Below the pieces are notes generated by a model that was not told where the DNA came from, ran no database searches, and worked only from the letters and a program-made list of their open reading frames with translations. DNA of 39,247 nucleotides, taken from positions 1-39,247 of the forward strand of contig NZ_CANLXP010000030.1 of assembly GCF_947495145.1 (NCBI RefSeq). Reading direction: 5' to 3'. The position numbers were made by a program, and so were the translations under genes. This DNA is from an uncultured Arthrobacter sp. (lineage in GTDB: Bacteria; Actinomycetota; Actinomycetes; Actinomycetales; Micrococcaceae). Shown piece by piece: positions 33,639 through 39,247 of this stretch (positions within the stretch are counted from its first letter, which is position 1; each line of letters begins with the position of its first letter).

Positions 33639-34652
33639 ATGAAGAGCGCACCGCTCACTGCGGGCCCGCCGGCACTGGCGTTGGCCCGGGCGGTGCCGAA
33701 GATCCCCGCACTGGATGCCCTGCCGGGCGGCTCAATGTATGAGCCCAAATGGGACGGCTACCGGATCGTAATTTCATCCGCTGAAGACGCAACGACTTTG
33801 TGGAGTCGCCAGGGCAAGGACCTCACCCGCTACTTCCCGGACCTTGCTGCGGCGGCCGAGGATCAGATCCCGCCGGGTTTCATCGTTGATGGTGAAGCGG
33901 TCATCTGGACCGATGGTCGGCTCGACTTCGAGGCGCTGCAGAAAAGACTCACCACCTCAAAGAAGAACCTGGCAGCGTTGGTAAGCGAGCGTCCCGCGAC
34001 CTTTGTGGCGTTCGACCTGCTGCAGGCCGCCGGCACCGACACCCGCGGCTTGGCGTTACGTGACCGGCGTGAACTGCTGGAGGAACTCGCCTCCTGGTGG
34101 GAGCCACCCTTGGACCTCTCCCCCGTCACCACCGACCTGGCCAAAGCAACCATCTGGTTCGAAACGATGCCCGCAACCGGTGTCGAAGGTCTTGTCATCA
34201 AGGGTGCCGACCAGGAGTACCAGGGCGGCGAGAGGCAATGGCTGAAGGTCAAGCACCGGGAAACGTTGGACGTGGTGTGCGCGGCTGTAATCGGCCCGAT
34301 CAACAGGCCGGAGATGGTCGTCGCCGGGTTGCCTATCGGTGGTGAGCTGCGCATCGTCGGCCGCACATCCCTCCTGAAAGGGCAGACCTCCAGAGCGCTG
34401 GCCGCACACTTGAAACCCGGAAGAACAGATCACCCGTGGCCAGCGGAAGTGAAATCCGGCGCGATTGACCGATTCAACAGCACGAGCTCCACGACGGCGC
34501 TGACACTGGTTGAGCCTATGGTCGTGGAAGTCTCCGCCGATACAGCGTTCTCCGGCTCATCCTTCCGCCACGCTCTGCGGTACAAACGTGCCCGTCCGGA
34601 ACTGGATCCTGCCGACGTCGCCGTTCCGGGCCATCTGGTCCTTAACCCCTGA
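33639..34652 (+). CDS. ATP-dependent DNA ligase (LigC-like)
   Basis: 337 residues. Motif I KWDGYR (AMP-accepting Lys at 37), motif III region FIVDGEAVIW and DFEALQKRL, motif IV GVEGLVIKG, and motif V WLKVKHRE are visible. A C-terminal OB fold follows (about 225-335). It seals nicks using ATP. No Ku, primase or polymerase gene is adjacent, so it is not a visible end-joining set. Ligases of this size are frequent on actinobacterial plasmids. The gene starts with ATG 29 bases after the end of an upstream open frame on the other strand. Confidence 0.95.
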   Translation: MKSAPLTAGPPALALARAVPKIPALDALPGGSMYEPKWDGYRIVISSAEDATTLWSRQGKDLTRYFPDLAAAAEDQIPPGFIVDGEAVIWTDGRLDFEALQKRLTTSKKNLAALVSERPATFVAFDLLQAAGTDTRGLALRDRRELLEELASWWEPPLDLSPVTTDLAKATIWFETMPATGVEGLVIKGADQEYQGGERQWLKVKHRETLDVVCAAVIGPINRPEMVVAGLPIGGELRIVGRTSLLKGQTSRALAAHLKPGRTDHPWPAEVKSGAIDRFNSTSSTTALTLVEPMVVEVSADTAFSGSSFRHALRYKRARPELDPADVAVPGHLVLNP

Positions 34653-34675
34653 TTCCGGGCGGTACGGTGGCAAGA

Positions 34676-34828
34676 ATGGAACTCACAGGCACTATCCGCC
34701 AACCGGAAAACGCAGAAACCAGCCACCTCACCGCCACCGGCGCAACCTACGACGAAGCCCGGGCGGCACTGGATGCCCTAATCCCGGACGGTGCCCAACT
34801 GATCGCTCTGCGCACCGACCGCACATGA
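34676..34828 (+). CDS. 50-residue hypothetical protein
   Basis: A short frame 23 bases after the ligase gene: MELTGTIRQPENAETSHLTA, then a GATYDEARAALDALIPDGAQ helix and IALRTDRT. The composition (Ala-rich amphipathic helix, balanced charges) and GC-rich third positions look coding. I do not recognise a named family. Position suggests it is cotranscribed with the ligase. Confidence 0.55.
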   Translation: MELTGTIRQPENAETSHLTATGATYDEARAALDALIPDGAQLIALRTDRT

Positions 34829-34835
34829 CTACTGT

Positions 34836-34851
34836 TCGAACTCGTGTTCTA
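34836..34851. promoter_or_regulatory. SOS (LexA) box
   Basis: TCGAAC-TCGT-GTTCTA matches the actinobacterial LexA consensus TCGAAC-N4-GTTCGA in all but one base. It lies 8 bases after the 50-residue gene and about 210 bases before the next rightward gene, so transcription controlled by it would cover the structured segment that follows. Confidence 0.65.
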
Positions 34852-34888
34852 ATTTAAGCCAGTTCCCTTGAAGGGGTTAAACGACCAA

Positions 34889-34948
34889 TGCCGGCGCCGT
34901 ACGAATGGGGGAAACGTACGGAAACCGGCACCGGGAGGACAAGTCCTC
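34889..34948 (+). other. Nested palindromes (structured DNA or RNA element)
   Basis: At 34889-34930 an outer 6-bp stem TGCCGG / CCGGCA encloses an inner 7-bp stem CCGTACG / CGTACGG with an 11-base loop. Directly beside it, 34935-34948 is GAGGAC-AA-GTCCTC. With the SOS box upstream this makes a dense signal region, such as a transfer origin, replication signal or regulatory RNA. Confidence 0.6.
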
Positions 34949-35064
34949 TGTCGCTACCACCAATCGGGGGAATCGGTGTTGCTGTTGTTCAGCCTATCGA
35001 CCGCACTCGCATGGTGCTGGGATGTTCGCCCTGAGCGTGCCCGCACTGCCAGTCGGGAAGGGAG

Positions 35065-35397
35065 GTGTCGGCGATCGGCGAGAGCAAAAGATACCGCGCT
35101 TACTACGACCGGCTGCTGGATGATTGGATTGAGCGTTTCGTGATGAGGGAAGAGCCCGTGATGCTGACCGAGGCTGAACTCGACCTTGAGCATCATCCGG
35201 CCCATGAGTTCAATCCCGCTCGGCGTGTCCATGCCTGGATCCGCTACCCCTCACAGGCGTACCTGGTTCAGGCCAACGCCACGGCGTGGACCTCGACGGC
35301 GATCCGTATCTGGTTCTTTGAACCGAAAGTCAGAATCCACCGTGAAGGGTGGGTCTGGCGCAGCGCCGTAACACCCACCCCACCCAACGAGCAGTAG
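35065..35397 (+). CDS. Hypothetical protein, 110 residues
   Basis: GTG start preceded by GGGAAGGGAG. The product is rich in aromatic residues (RYRAYYDRLLDDWIERFVMREEP, WIRYPSQAYLVQANATAWTSTAIRIWFF, GWVWRSAV). No signal peptide or membrane helix is seen. I do not recognise the family; the pattern of strands rich in Trp/Tyr suggests a compact beta-rich domain, perhaps a small plasmid protein. Two other frames open over 34868-35143 look like shadows. It is the first gene after the SOS box and the palindromes, so it may be DNA-damage induced (inference). Confidence 0.6.
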   Translation: MSAIGESKRYRAYYDRLLDDWIERFVMREEPVMLTEAELDLEHHPAHEFNPARRVHAWIRYPSQAYLVQANATAWTSTAIRIWFFEPKVRIHREGWVWRSAVTPTPPNEQ

Positions 35398-35504
35398 GAA
35401 CAAACTCCCTACTCAGCGTTCTCGTCCGGGAGTTCTACTCCTCGCTGGGTTGCTTCGGTGTGCTTGTGTAGGCGCCTGCACCGTCCTCCTCGAAGGATCG
35501 ATGA

Positions 35505-36269
35505 TCAGGGGCAGCCTAGAGGTTGGCGAGTCAGATTCAGGCTTCCAGGTTTTTGTCGTACAAAACCAAACCGTTCATAGATCACAGCAGTCTTCTCCGA
35601 CGCTGCGGTGGCAACGACTGGAGTTTCGACGGGGACGAAGGTCTCGATAGCGGCCTTCGCGAAATCCAGACCGCGGCACTGTGCACCGGGTGCGGACGCG
35701 AGGGCTTGTGCCACCCAATAGGAGCCTCGCGGCCGCGTTGCCAGCGCCTCTACTAAGACCGAGACACTCCCGCCACCGCCAATTGAAGAGGCTACGAGTA
35801 GAAGGCCGATCACGAACCAAGCCGGCCACAGCAAGCCAACCCATGGTTCCACCGAATCGCCTAGACCCATCAGAGCGAACAGCCAGATAACAAACGCGAA
35901 TAGGGCTCCGAAGAAGACGATGGCCATGGACCCGACACGTTGCAGGGTCTTCTTAGTGTTCCTGGCCTCTGTCAAGAGAATCACGGCATCGCGCGACGGC
36001 GTGGTGATCACGTCTCCTGCCGGCATGTACATGAGGAAGAGGAGCACGAAAATGGGCACCATCAGCACCGCTTGCGCACGTTTGCGCCAGTAAGTCCGAG
36101 AACCCTTCCCTCTGCTGAAGGCCAATGCGGTGTTCCAGCTCAAGGGGAGCAGATCAACTAGATGTGCGCGCTTCACTCTCGGCTGACCGCCAGCTACCGG
36201 TTCTATAGAACGCGCCACAGCGACGTCTTTGATGGTGAGGAAGCGGGGGTTGTCTTGGCTTTTAGTCAA
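35505..36269 (-). CDS. Membrane protein with C-terminal GNAT-like segment
   Basis: 254 residues. Two or three hydrophobic helices occupy about residues 68-85, 113-136 and 142-160 (VPIFVLLFLMYMP; AIVFFGALFAFVIWLFALMG; LLWPAWFVIGLLLV). The last 80 residues look like the end of a GNAT domain (FAKAAIETFV, TAASEKTAVIYERFGFV). The N-terminal part of a GNAT fold is not evident, so either the membrane helices replace it or the two halves arose by fusion. The acetyl-CoA loop is poor (PRGSYWVAQAL). Function unknown. Confidence 0.62.
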   Translation of the reverse strand: MTKSQDNPRFLTIKDVAVARSIEPVAGGQPRVKRAHLVDLLPLSWNTALAFSRGKGSRTYWRKRAQAVLMVPIFVLLFLMYMPAGDVITTPSRDAVILLTEARNTKKTLQRVGSMAIVFFGALFAFVIWLFALMGLGDSVEPWVGLLWPAWFVIGLLLVASSIGGGGSVSVLVEALATRPRGSYWVAQALASAPGAQCRGLDFAKAAIETFVPVETPVVATAASEKTAVIYERFGFVRQKPGSLNLTRQPLGCP

Positions 36270-36292
36270 TGGTTGTCCTCAGAGATGAAGGT

Positions 36293-36327
36293 GGGGCCGG
36301 GGGCTGCACCACACAGCTCCCGACCCC
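36293..36327. terminator. Strong stem-loop
   Basis: 14-base arms (GGGGCCGGGGGCTG and CAGCTCCCGACCCC, one mismatch and one G-T pair) with a 7-base loop, followed on the + strand by a T-rich run. It separates the leftward gene at 35505-36269 from the ParB-like gene cluster that ends at 36360. Confidence 0.65.
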
Positions 36328-36359
36328 TGTTTCTTTCTTGTTTTCCCGCGAAAGGAAAT

Positions 36360-36617
36360 CTATTCAGCTCGGTGTCTCTCTTCGTCCCGGCTTCGCCTGC
36401 CAGTGCGCAAAGCACCCGGTGGTACGGGTTCCCAGGGCTTTCCGTTGTTGTGTTTGCGCTGTAGCCGGCGGACTTCTCTGAGTACCGCTGCTTCGATCAA
36501 GTCTGACACGGACGCGTACCCCTCGGCGGGCCCTGTGGATAAAAACGCTGCACGCACCTGATCAGCATCAGATTGGGTGAAGTACGGGGTAAACGAGGCA
36601 GATTTCCGCTTACTCAC
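36360..36617 (-). CDS. ParB-like ribbon-helix-helix partition protein
   Basis: 85 residues. SFTPYFTQSDADQVRAAFL, then GYASVSDLIEAAVLREVRRLQRKHNNGKPWEPVPPG, resembles the small centromere-binding proteins of Arthrobacter-type plasmids, with a ribbon-helix-helix core. Translation probably starts at the GTG in the third 8-base repeat (36617), since earlier starts in the repeats run into a stop after MSK. No ParA ATPase is found in the window. It is coupled to the small membrane protein gene upstream by the repeat. A transcription-regulator role instead of partition is possible. Confidence 0.58.
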   Translation of the reverse strand: MSKRKSASFTPYFTQSDADQVRAAFLSTGPAEGYASVSDLIEAAVLREVRRLQRKHNNGKPWEPVPPGALRTGRRSRDEERHRAE

Positions 36618-36633
36618 TTACTCACTTACTCAT
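36610..36633 (-). repeat. Three tandem 8-base repeats at a gene joint
   Basis: On the minus strand TGAGTAAG occurs three times in a row across the stop of one gene and the start of the next. Each unit contains a start codon (ATG, GTG, GTG); the first two initiate only MSK-stop peptides, the third opens the ParB-like gene. Confidence 0.85.
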
Positions 36634-36901
36634 CCGCCGCTGATCGTTCATTTTTTTGTGAGCGGCGGACGTATTTCAGGTACAGAGCCCACAAAACAGC
36701 TGCGATAGCAGCGCTGACCAGTGCAATTCCGCCCAGCACCACACCGGGCGTTTCCCCGTTGTAATACTCCATCATCAGTTGTACTACCGCCGAGAGGGTC
36801 ATCGCACCGAAGATCAGCGCTCCGCCGCCCGCGAAGGTTCGGATCAGCCGGTCGGCGAGCAGGGAGTCCCTGAATCTGCGGTGGTTGGTGGTCATGGTCA
36901 T
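36626..36901 (-). CDS. Small membrane protein, two helices
   Basis: 91 residues. Two hydrophobic helices (about 25-45, IFGAMTLSAVVQLMM, and 52-75, VVLGGIALVSAAIAAVLWALYL) sit between basic ends. It starts at an ATG overlapping the upstream stop (ATGA at 36901-36898). I recognise no family. Such proteins are common in plasmid transfer clusters. Confidence 0.72.
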   Translation of the reverse strand: MTMTTNHRRFRDSLLADRLIRTFAGGGALIFGAMTLSAVVQLMMEYYNGETPGVVLGGIALVSAAIAAVLWALYLKYVRRSQKNERSAADE

Positions 36902-37266
36902 GTCTGGGTTTCCTTGTATCCCTGCCGACTGATCGCGCTCTGCGCTTTCGCCAGCTCCGCACCTAGCTGCTCGGCGAGCTGCGCGGCGCAGGTGAGGTGG
37001 TCAGTTGCGGTGGCCACGGACTGCACGGGATCCCGGCCGTCGTCTTCGTACACCTCATGGGTGTCCAGGGACCTGCCGAGCCCGCTGGCGAGCTGCTGGC
37101 AGGCCTGCGGCAGCATGTTCCCGACGCCTTTGAGGTTTCCCAGGATGCTGTAGACCAGGGGTGCCGGCAGGGAGCGGGCATCGATGGTCAGGTGGTTGAT
37201 TGCGCGGATGGCCTCATAGGCGTCATCGGCGCGCTGGATGACCTCGGGTGTTTCATCATCTGACAT
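36898..37266 (-). CDS. Helical hypothetical protein
   Basis: 122 residues, almost all helix: DDAYEAIRAINHLTID, VYSILGNLKGVGNMLPQACQQLASGLGRSL, and HLTCAAQLAEQLGAELAKAQSAIS. I know the general pattern from actinobacterial plasmid backbones, but no function. It is coupled to the downstream membrane protein. The likely cytoplasmic protein has no motif suggesting catalysis. Confidence 0.68.
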   Translation of the reverse strand: MSDDETPEVIQRADDAYEAIRAINHLTIDARSLPAPLVYSILGNLKGVGNMLPQACQQLASGLGRSLDTHEVYEDDGRDPVQSVATATDHLTCAAQLAEQLGAELAKAQSAISRQGYKETQT

Positions 37267-37310
37267 GGCTGGTTCTCGTTTCTGCGGGATCAGGGGTCTT
37301 GCAATTTTGG

Positions 37311-37544
37311 TCAGGCAAGAATTAGGAGGACGCTTCCGGCAGCGAACATGAGGGCGGCGGCCAGGGTGATCCCGATTCCCTGCCTACGCACACTTGCGCG
37401 GGTGCGGTTGAAGAAGATTTCGTGTTGGTCGAAGTCAGCTCGGGCCGAACCTCCGAGGTAGAAAGCGCCGAGAAGGAGAGTGATGAGTCCGACGATGAAG
37501 GCAACGATGGCCATGAAGGACTGTGTTCCCTGCAGGAATTCCAT
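37311..37544 (-). CDS. Small membrane protein
   Basis: 77 residues with two hydrophobic helices (about 9-30, FMAIVAFIVGLITLLLGAFYLGG, and 58-77, GITLAAALMFAAGSVLLILA) flanking a charged loop with Arg/Asp. No family recognised. It lies between the ssb terminator and the helical protein gene, on the same strand. Confidence 0.68.
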   Translation of the reverse strand: MEFLQGTQSFMAIVAFIVGLITLLLGAFYLGGSARADFDQHEIFFNRTRASVRRQGIGITLAAALMFAAGSVLLILA

Positions 37545-37587
37545 ATGCGTTCCGTTCTAGGAGTGCGATTCAACGAATAGGTTGGCA

Positions 37588-37619
37588 CACCCCGCCGACA
37601 TTCCGGGTTCGGCGGGGTG
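37588..37619. terminator. Hairpin terminator after ssb
   Basis: Perfect 11-bp stem CACCCCGCCGA / TCGGCGGGGTG with a 10-base loop, just past the ssb stop codon on its strand. No T run follows. Confidence 0.7.
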
Positions 37620-37627
37620 CGCTTCCT

Positions 37628-38119
37628 CTAGAACGGTGGCTCGCTGGTTTCCGGTGCGTTACCCCAGCCGCTATTGCTGCCGGCATTCGCTGGTGCTCCC
37701 CACGGGTCGTTCTGTCCGCCCTGGTTACGCTGCGCTCCACCGCCGTCGCTGGGGCGTTGGGTGCGGTTAATTTTCGCTGATGCATATCTCAAGCTCGGGC
37801 CGATCTCGTCGCACTCGAGTTCCATGACGGTACGCTTCTCGCCTTCCTTCGTCTCATAGGAGCGGGACTTCAACCGGCCCTGGGCGATGACACGGGTGCC
37901 CTTGGTAAGTGTTTCAGCGACGTTCTCCGCCGATTCACGCCACACCGAGCCGCGCAGGAAGAGGGTTTCGCCGTCTTTCCATTCGTTGGATTGCCGGTCG
38001 AAAGTGCGCGGTGTGGATGCAATGGTGAAGTTCGCTACCGCCGAACCCGAGGGTGTAAAGCGCAACTCCGGGTCTGCGGTGAGATTCCCGACGACGGTGA
38101 TGGTGGTTTCGCCTGCCAT
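37628..38119 (-). CDS. ssb: Single-stranded DNA-binding protein
   Basis: 163 residues from the ATG at 38119, which sits about 9 bases from AAGGGAAG; a TTG three codons upstream is too close to it. The OB fold spans residues 1-115: [71 protein letters not shown] Gly/Asn/Gln-rich linker follows, and the tail ends SEPPF, a variant of the acidic tip that recruits partners. Plasmid-type SSB; it would coat single strands during replication, conjugation or repair. Confidence 0.95.
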   Translation of the reverse strand: MAGETTITVVGNLTADPELRFTPSGSAVANFTIASTPRTFDRQSNEWKDGETLFLRGSVWRESAENVAETLTKGTRVIAQGRLKSRSYETKEGEKRTVMELECDEIGPSLRYASAKINRTQRPSDGGGAQRNQGGQNDPWGAPANAGSNSGWGNAPETSEPPF

Positions 38120-38188
38120 GATGATCAACTTCCCTTTCGTGGTGATTGTGGTGTTGTCGTTGAATAACTGAGTGCTGGGTTTGGGTGG

Positions 38189-38452
38189 TTAGGCGGCTTG
38201 GCGTGCTGCCTGGATGAGCTTGTCCATGCGCAGCCCTGACCAGTGGTCTTCACCGTCCGCATCATTGACGACGACCGGCGCCTGGGAGTACCCGAGTCCG
38301 CCGTCTGCCGGGTCACTGGAGATGTACTCGAACGCTGCAGGGACTTTGGTGATGTCAACCTCGGCGTATGTGACGCCTTTCCGGTCAAGGTAGCCCTTGG
38401 TCTCTACGCAAACGGGGCAGTTCGGTTTCGTGTAAACGGTGTACGTGGCCAT
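38189..38452 (-). CDS. Glutaredoxin-like NrdH-type redoxin
   Basis: 87 residues. CPVC at about residues 13-16 (TKPNCPVCVETKGYLDRKGVTYAEVDI) is the redox pair, and QAPVVV contains the cis-proline region. The C-terminal DHWSGLRMDKLIQAA resembles NrdH, the electron donor of class Ib ribonucleotide reductase. No nrdI/E/F genes are adjacent; the ssb neighbour suggests a plasmid DNA-metabolism set. The ATG has AAGGA at good spacing. Confidence 0.88.
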   Translation of the reverse strand: MATYTVYTKPNCPVCVETKGYLDRKGVTYAEVDITKVPAAFEYISSDPADGGLGYSQAPVVVNDADGEDHWSGLRMDKLIQAARQAA

Positions 38453-38511
38453 TGACAGTCCTTGGTTTCGTATTGGTTTTAGTAAGAGTCAACTGCTGTA
38501 CTGCTACCTCA

Positions 38512-38538
38512 ATTCTAACTTTTTTTCATCTGAAAAAA
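38512..38538 (-). promoter_or_regulatory. Promoter with AT-rich palindrome upstream of redoxin-ssb
   Basis: On the minus strand a -10-like TAGAAT (38517-38512) is preceded by the perfect dyad TTTTTTCA-GA-TGAAAAAA (38521-38538) in place of a normal -35 region. It suggests a repressor or activator site controlling the redoxin gene and perhaps ssb. The site stands in the most AT-rich stretch of the window (about 38500-38580). Confidence 0.55.
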
Positions 38539-38633
38539 TAGGTTCTTGAGGCTTGTTTACGGGGTTTTTCTTGCTTTTTTCGGTGATGTGGTGGCAGCCC
38601 CCGTGGGGTGAGACCGTCGCCAACCTTCACCGG

Positions 38634-38909
38634 TTACGCACCCAGTGTGATGCGGTTTTCCCTGGCGAAGAGGGTGCAGATCAGTTCGGTCCTCCACTCC
38701 CCCAGCGCGTAGGCCATAGCGTTCTGAAGTACCGTGTCGCTGACCTTCGCTTCACGGATGATTGCCTGTTTCATGCCGTTGATGTGCCTCGCAAGGTCCT
38801 CGGAGCCTTGGGTGCTGTAGGTGACTGGTGATTTCTCCACGATTTCCGAGAGTGCGGTCAAAAGGACAACGGCCGCTGCCGCGTCTTGTTCGTAAGCCTG
38901 TTCTGCCAT
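38634..38909 (-). CDS. Small helical hypothetical protein
   Basis: 91 residues from the ATG at 38909, which has GGAGAAACACC upstream; the longer frame to 39203 runs through the repeats and is rejected. The protein is mostly helix (AAAAVVLLTALSEIVEK, DLARHINGMKQAIIREAKV, NAMAYALGEWRTELICTLF). No family recognised. It is leftward, ending upstream of the redoxin promoter. Confidence 0.65.
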   Translation of the reverse strand: MAEQAYEQDAAAAVVLLTALSEIVEKSPVTYSTQGSEDLARHINGMKQAIIREAKVSDTVLQNAMAYALGEWRTELICTLFARENRITLGA

Positions 38910-39247
38910 GGTGTTTCTCCTTCTTTCGCAGGATGAGAGGTAAGCGGGCGGAATGTGGTGATCCCCAGCCAGTTGGCCCTTGTCCCTCCCCGTTGTTTTT
39001 TGCCTGCTGGCAAGCTTGCTTGCTTGGTCCCGACGGAGCAGTGTCAACCCGCAGGGCACAAGGGGCGGGAAAGTTTTGTCGGCGGAATAAGCGACGTAGG
39101 AGCGCGCCGGGAAAAGCTTGTCGGCGCTGGGGCCCGACGTAGGAGGGCTTGACGGTGTGGAGCGGGGCCACATAATCCGTAGGAATCTCAATGATGTTGT
39201 CAACGGACTATTTGGCCTGCTGGCAGGGTGTCCCGACCAGTTGTAGC
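38910..39247. other. Non-coding region with direct repeats
   Basis: No gene is seen. It contains a direct repeat pair (39067-39145, period about 42) and a second, looser repeat of GCCTGCTGGCA ... TCCCGAC at about 39002-39035 and 39215-39236. Near a plasmid backbone such repeats can be replication or transfer signals, or regulator sites. Confidence 0.55.
39067..39145. repeat. Imperfect direct repeat pair (iteron-like)
   Basis: GGGAAA(G/A)....TTGTCGGCG followed by CGACGTAGGAG occurs twice (starts at 39067 and 39109). Mismatches are three in the first block and several in the spacer, none in the last 11 bases. Confidence 0.7.

Noticed and set aside
34868..35143. Two overlapping open frames after the palindromes
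   Set aside because: Unusual composition, they run through the stems and overlap the better-supported gene at 35065.
29973..35525. Shared ATCAGGGG-AGCCTA at about 29978 and 35502 as attachment sites
   Set aside because: Only about 15 bases match with one difference and the flanks do not; chance is likely.
38910..39203. N-terminal extension of the last small protein
   Set aside because: It reads through direct repeats; the ATG at 38909 has a good ribosome site.
1..39247. CRISPR arrays, rRNA or tRNA genes
   Set aside because: No regularly spaced short repeats and no cloverleaf or rRNA-like sequence was seen by eye.

Overview
The window reads as a high-GC Gram-positive actinobacterium, most likely Micrococcales and Arthrobacter-like. 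Reasons are GC-rich third codon positions, frequent GTG starts, an SOS box of the actinobacterial TCGAAC-N4-GTTCGA type, and an ATPase-less carbohydrate ABC operon. The right end (ssb, NrdH-type redoxin, a ParB-like ribbon-helix-helix protein, LigC-type DNA ligase, many very small membrane or hypothetical proteins, repeats) suggests a large plasmid or other mobile replicon. This assignment is inference; I could run no searches.

Left arm (1-6113, + strand): a small coiled-coil protein, a broken DUF4238 gene (one nonsense codon, one frameshift), a membrane-anchored NPCBM-like protein, a large SF2 helicase with a likely C-terminal PD-(D/E)XK nuclease, and a serine recombinase. Sulfatase island 1 (6239-13097, - strand): arylsulfatase, a complete tripartite tricarboxylate-type transporter (TctC, TctB, TctA), a GntR/FCD regulator, a genuine formylglycine-generating enzyme (FGE) with both active-site cysteines, then two DUF202 membrane proteins. 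A 7-bp-arm palindrome in the sulfatase promoter region is a good operator candidate.

Central defence-like operon (13531-18723, + strand): PIN-GNAT-PUA-like fusion, ASCH protein, gamma-class N6-adenine DNA methyltransferase, candidate restriction endonuclease, and an SRPBCC protein, with overlapping or near-abutting genes. Sulfatase island 2 (19064-28382, - strand): DUF3604/PHP-like hydrolase, small membrane ORF, two CUT1 ABC permeases and a lipoprotein binding protein, a second sulfatase, a LysR regulator, a second FGE and again a DUF202 pair. This island lies between two imperfect direct repeats of about 150 bp (18854-19002 and 28429-28591).

Right arm (28601-39247): MFS transporter, YhcG-type nuclease, an exact 513-bp tandem duplication carrying two identical acetyltransferase genes, a two-domain acetyltransferase, DNA ligase, a structured segment with an SOS box and nested palindromes, and the plasmid-like backbone on the - strand.

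The metabolic logic is that both islands import a sulfated organic compound, desulfate it in the cytoplasm (neither sulfatase shows a signal peptide) and bring their own maturase. The most interesting observation is the repeated triad FGE-DUF202-DUF202, which suggests that the DUF202 pair has a role in sulfatase maturation or sulfate handling.
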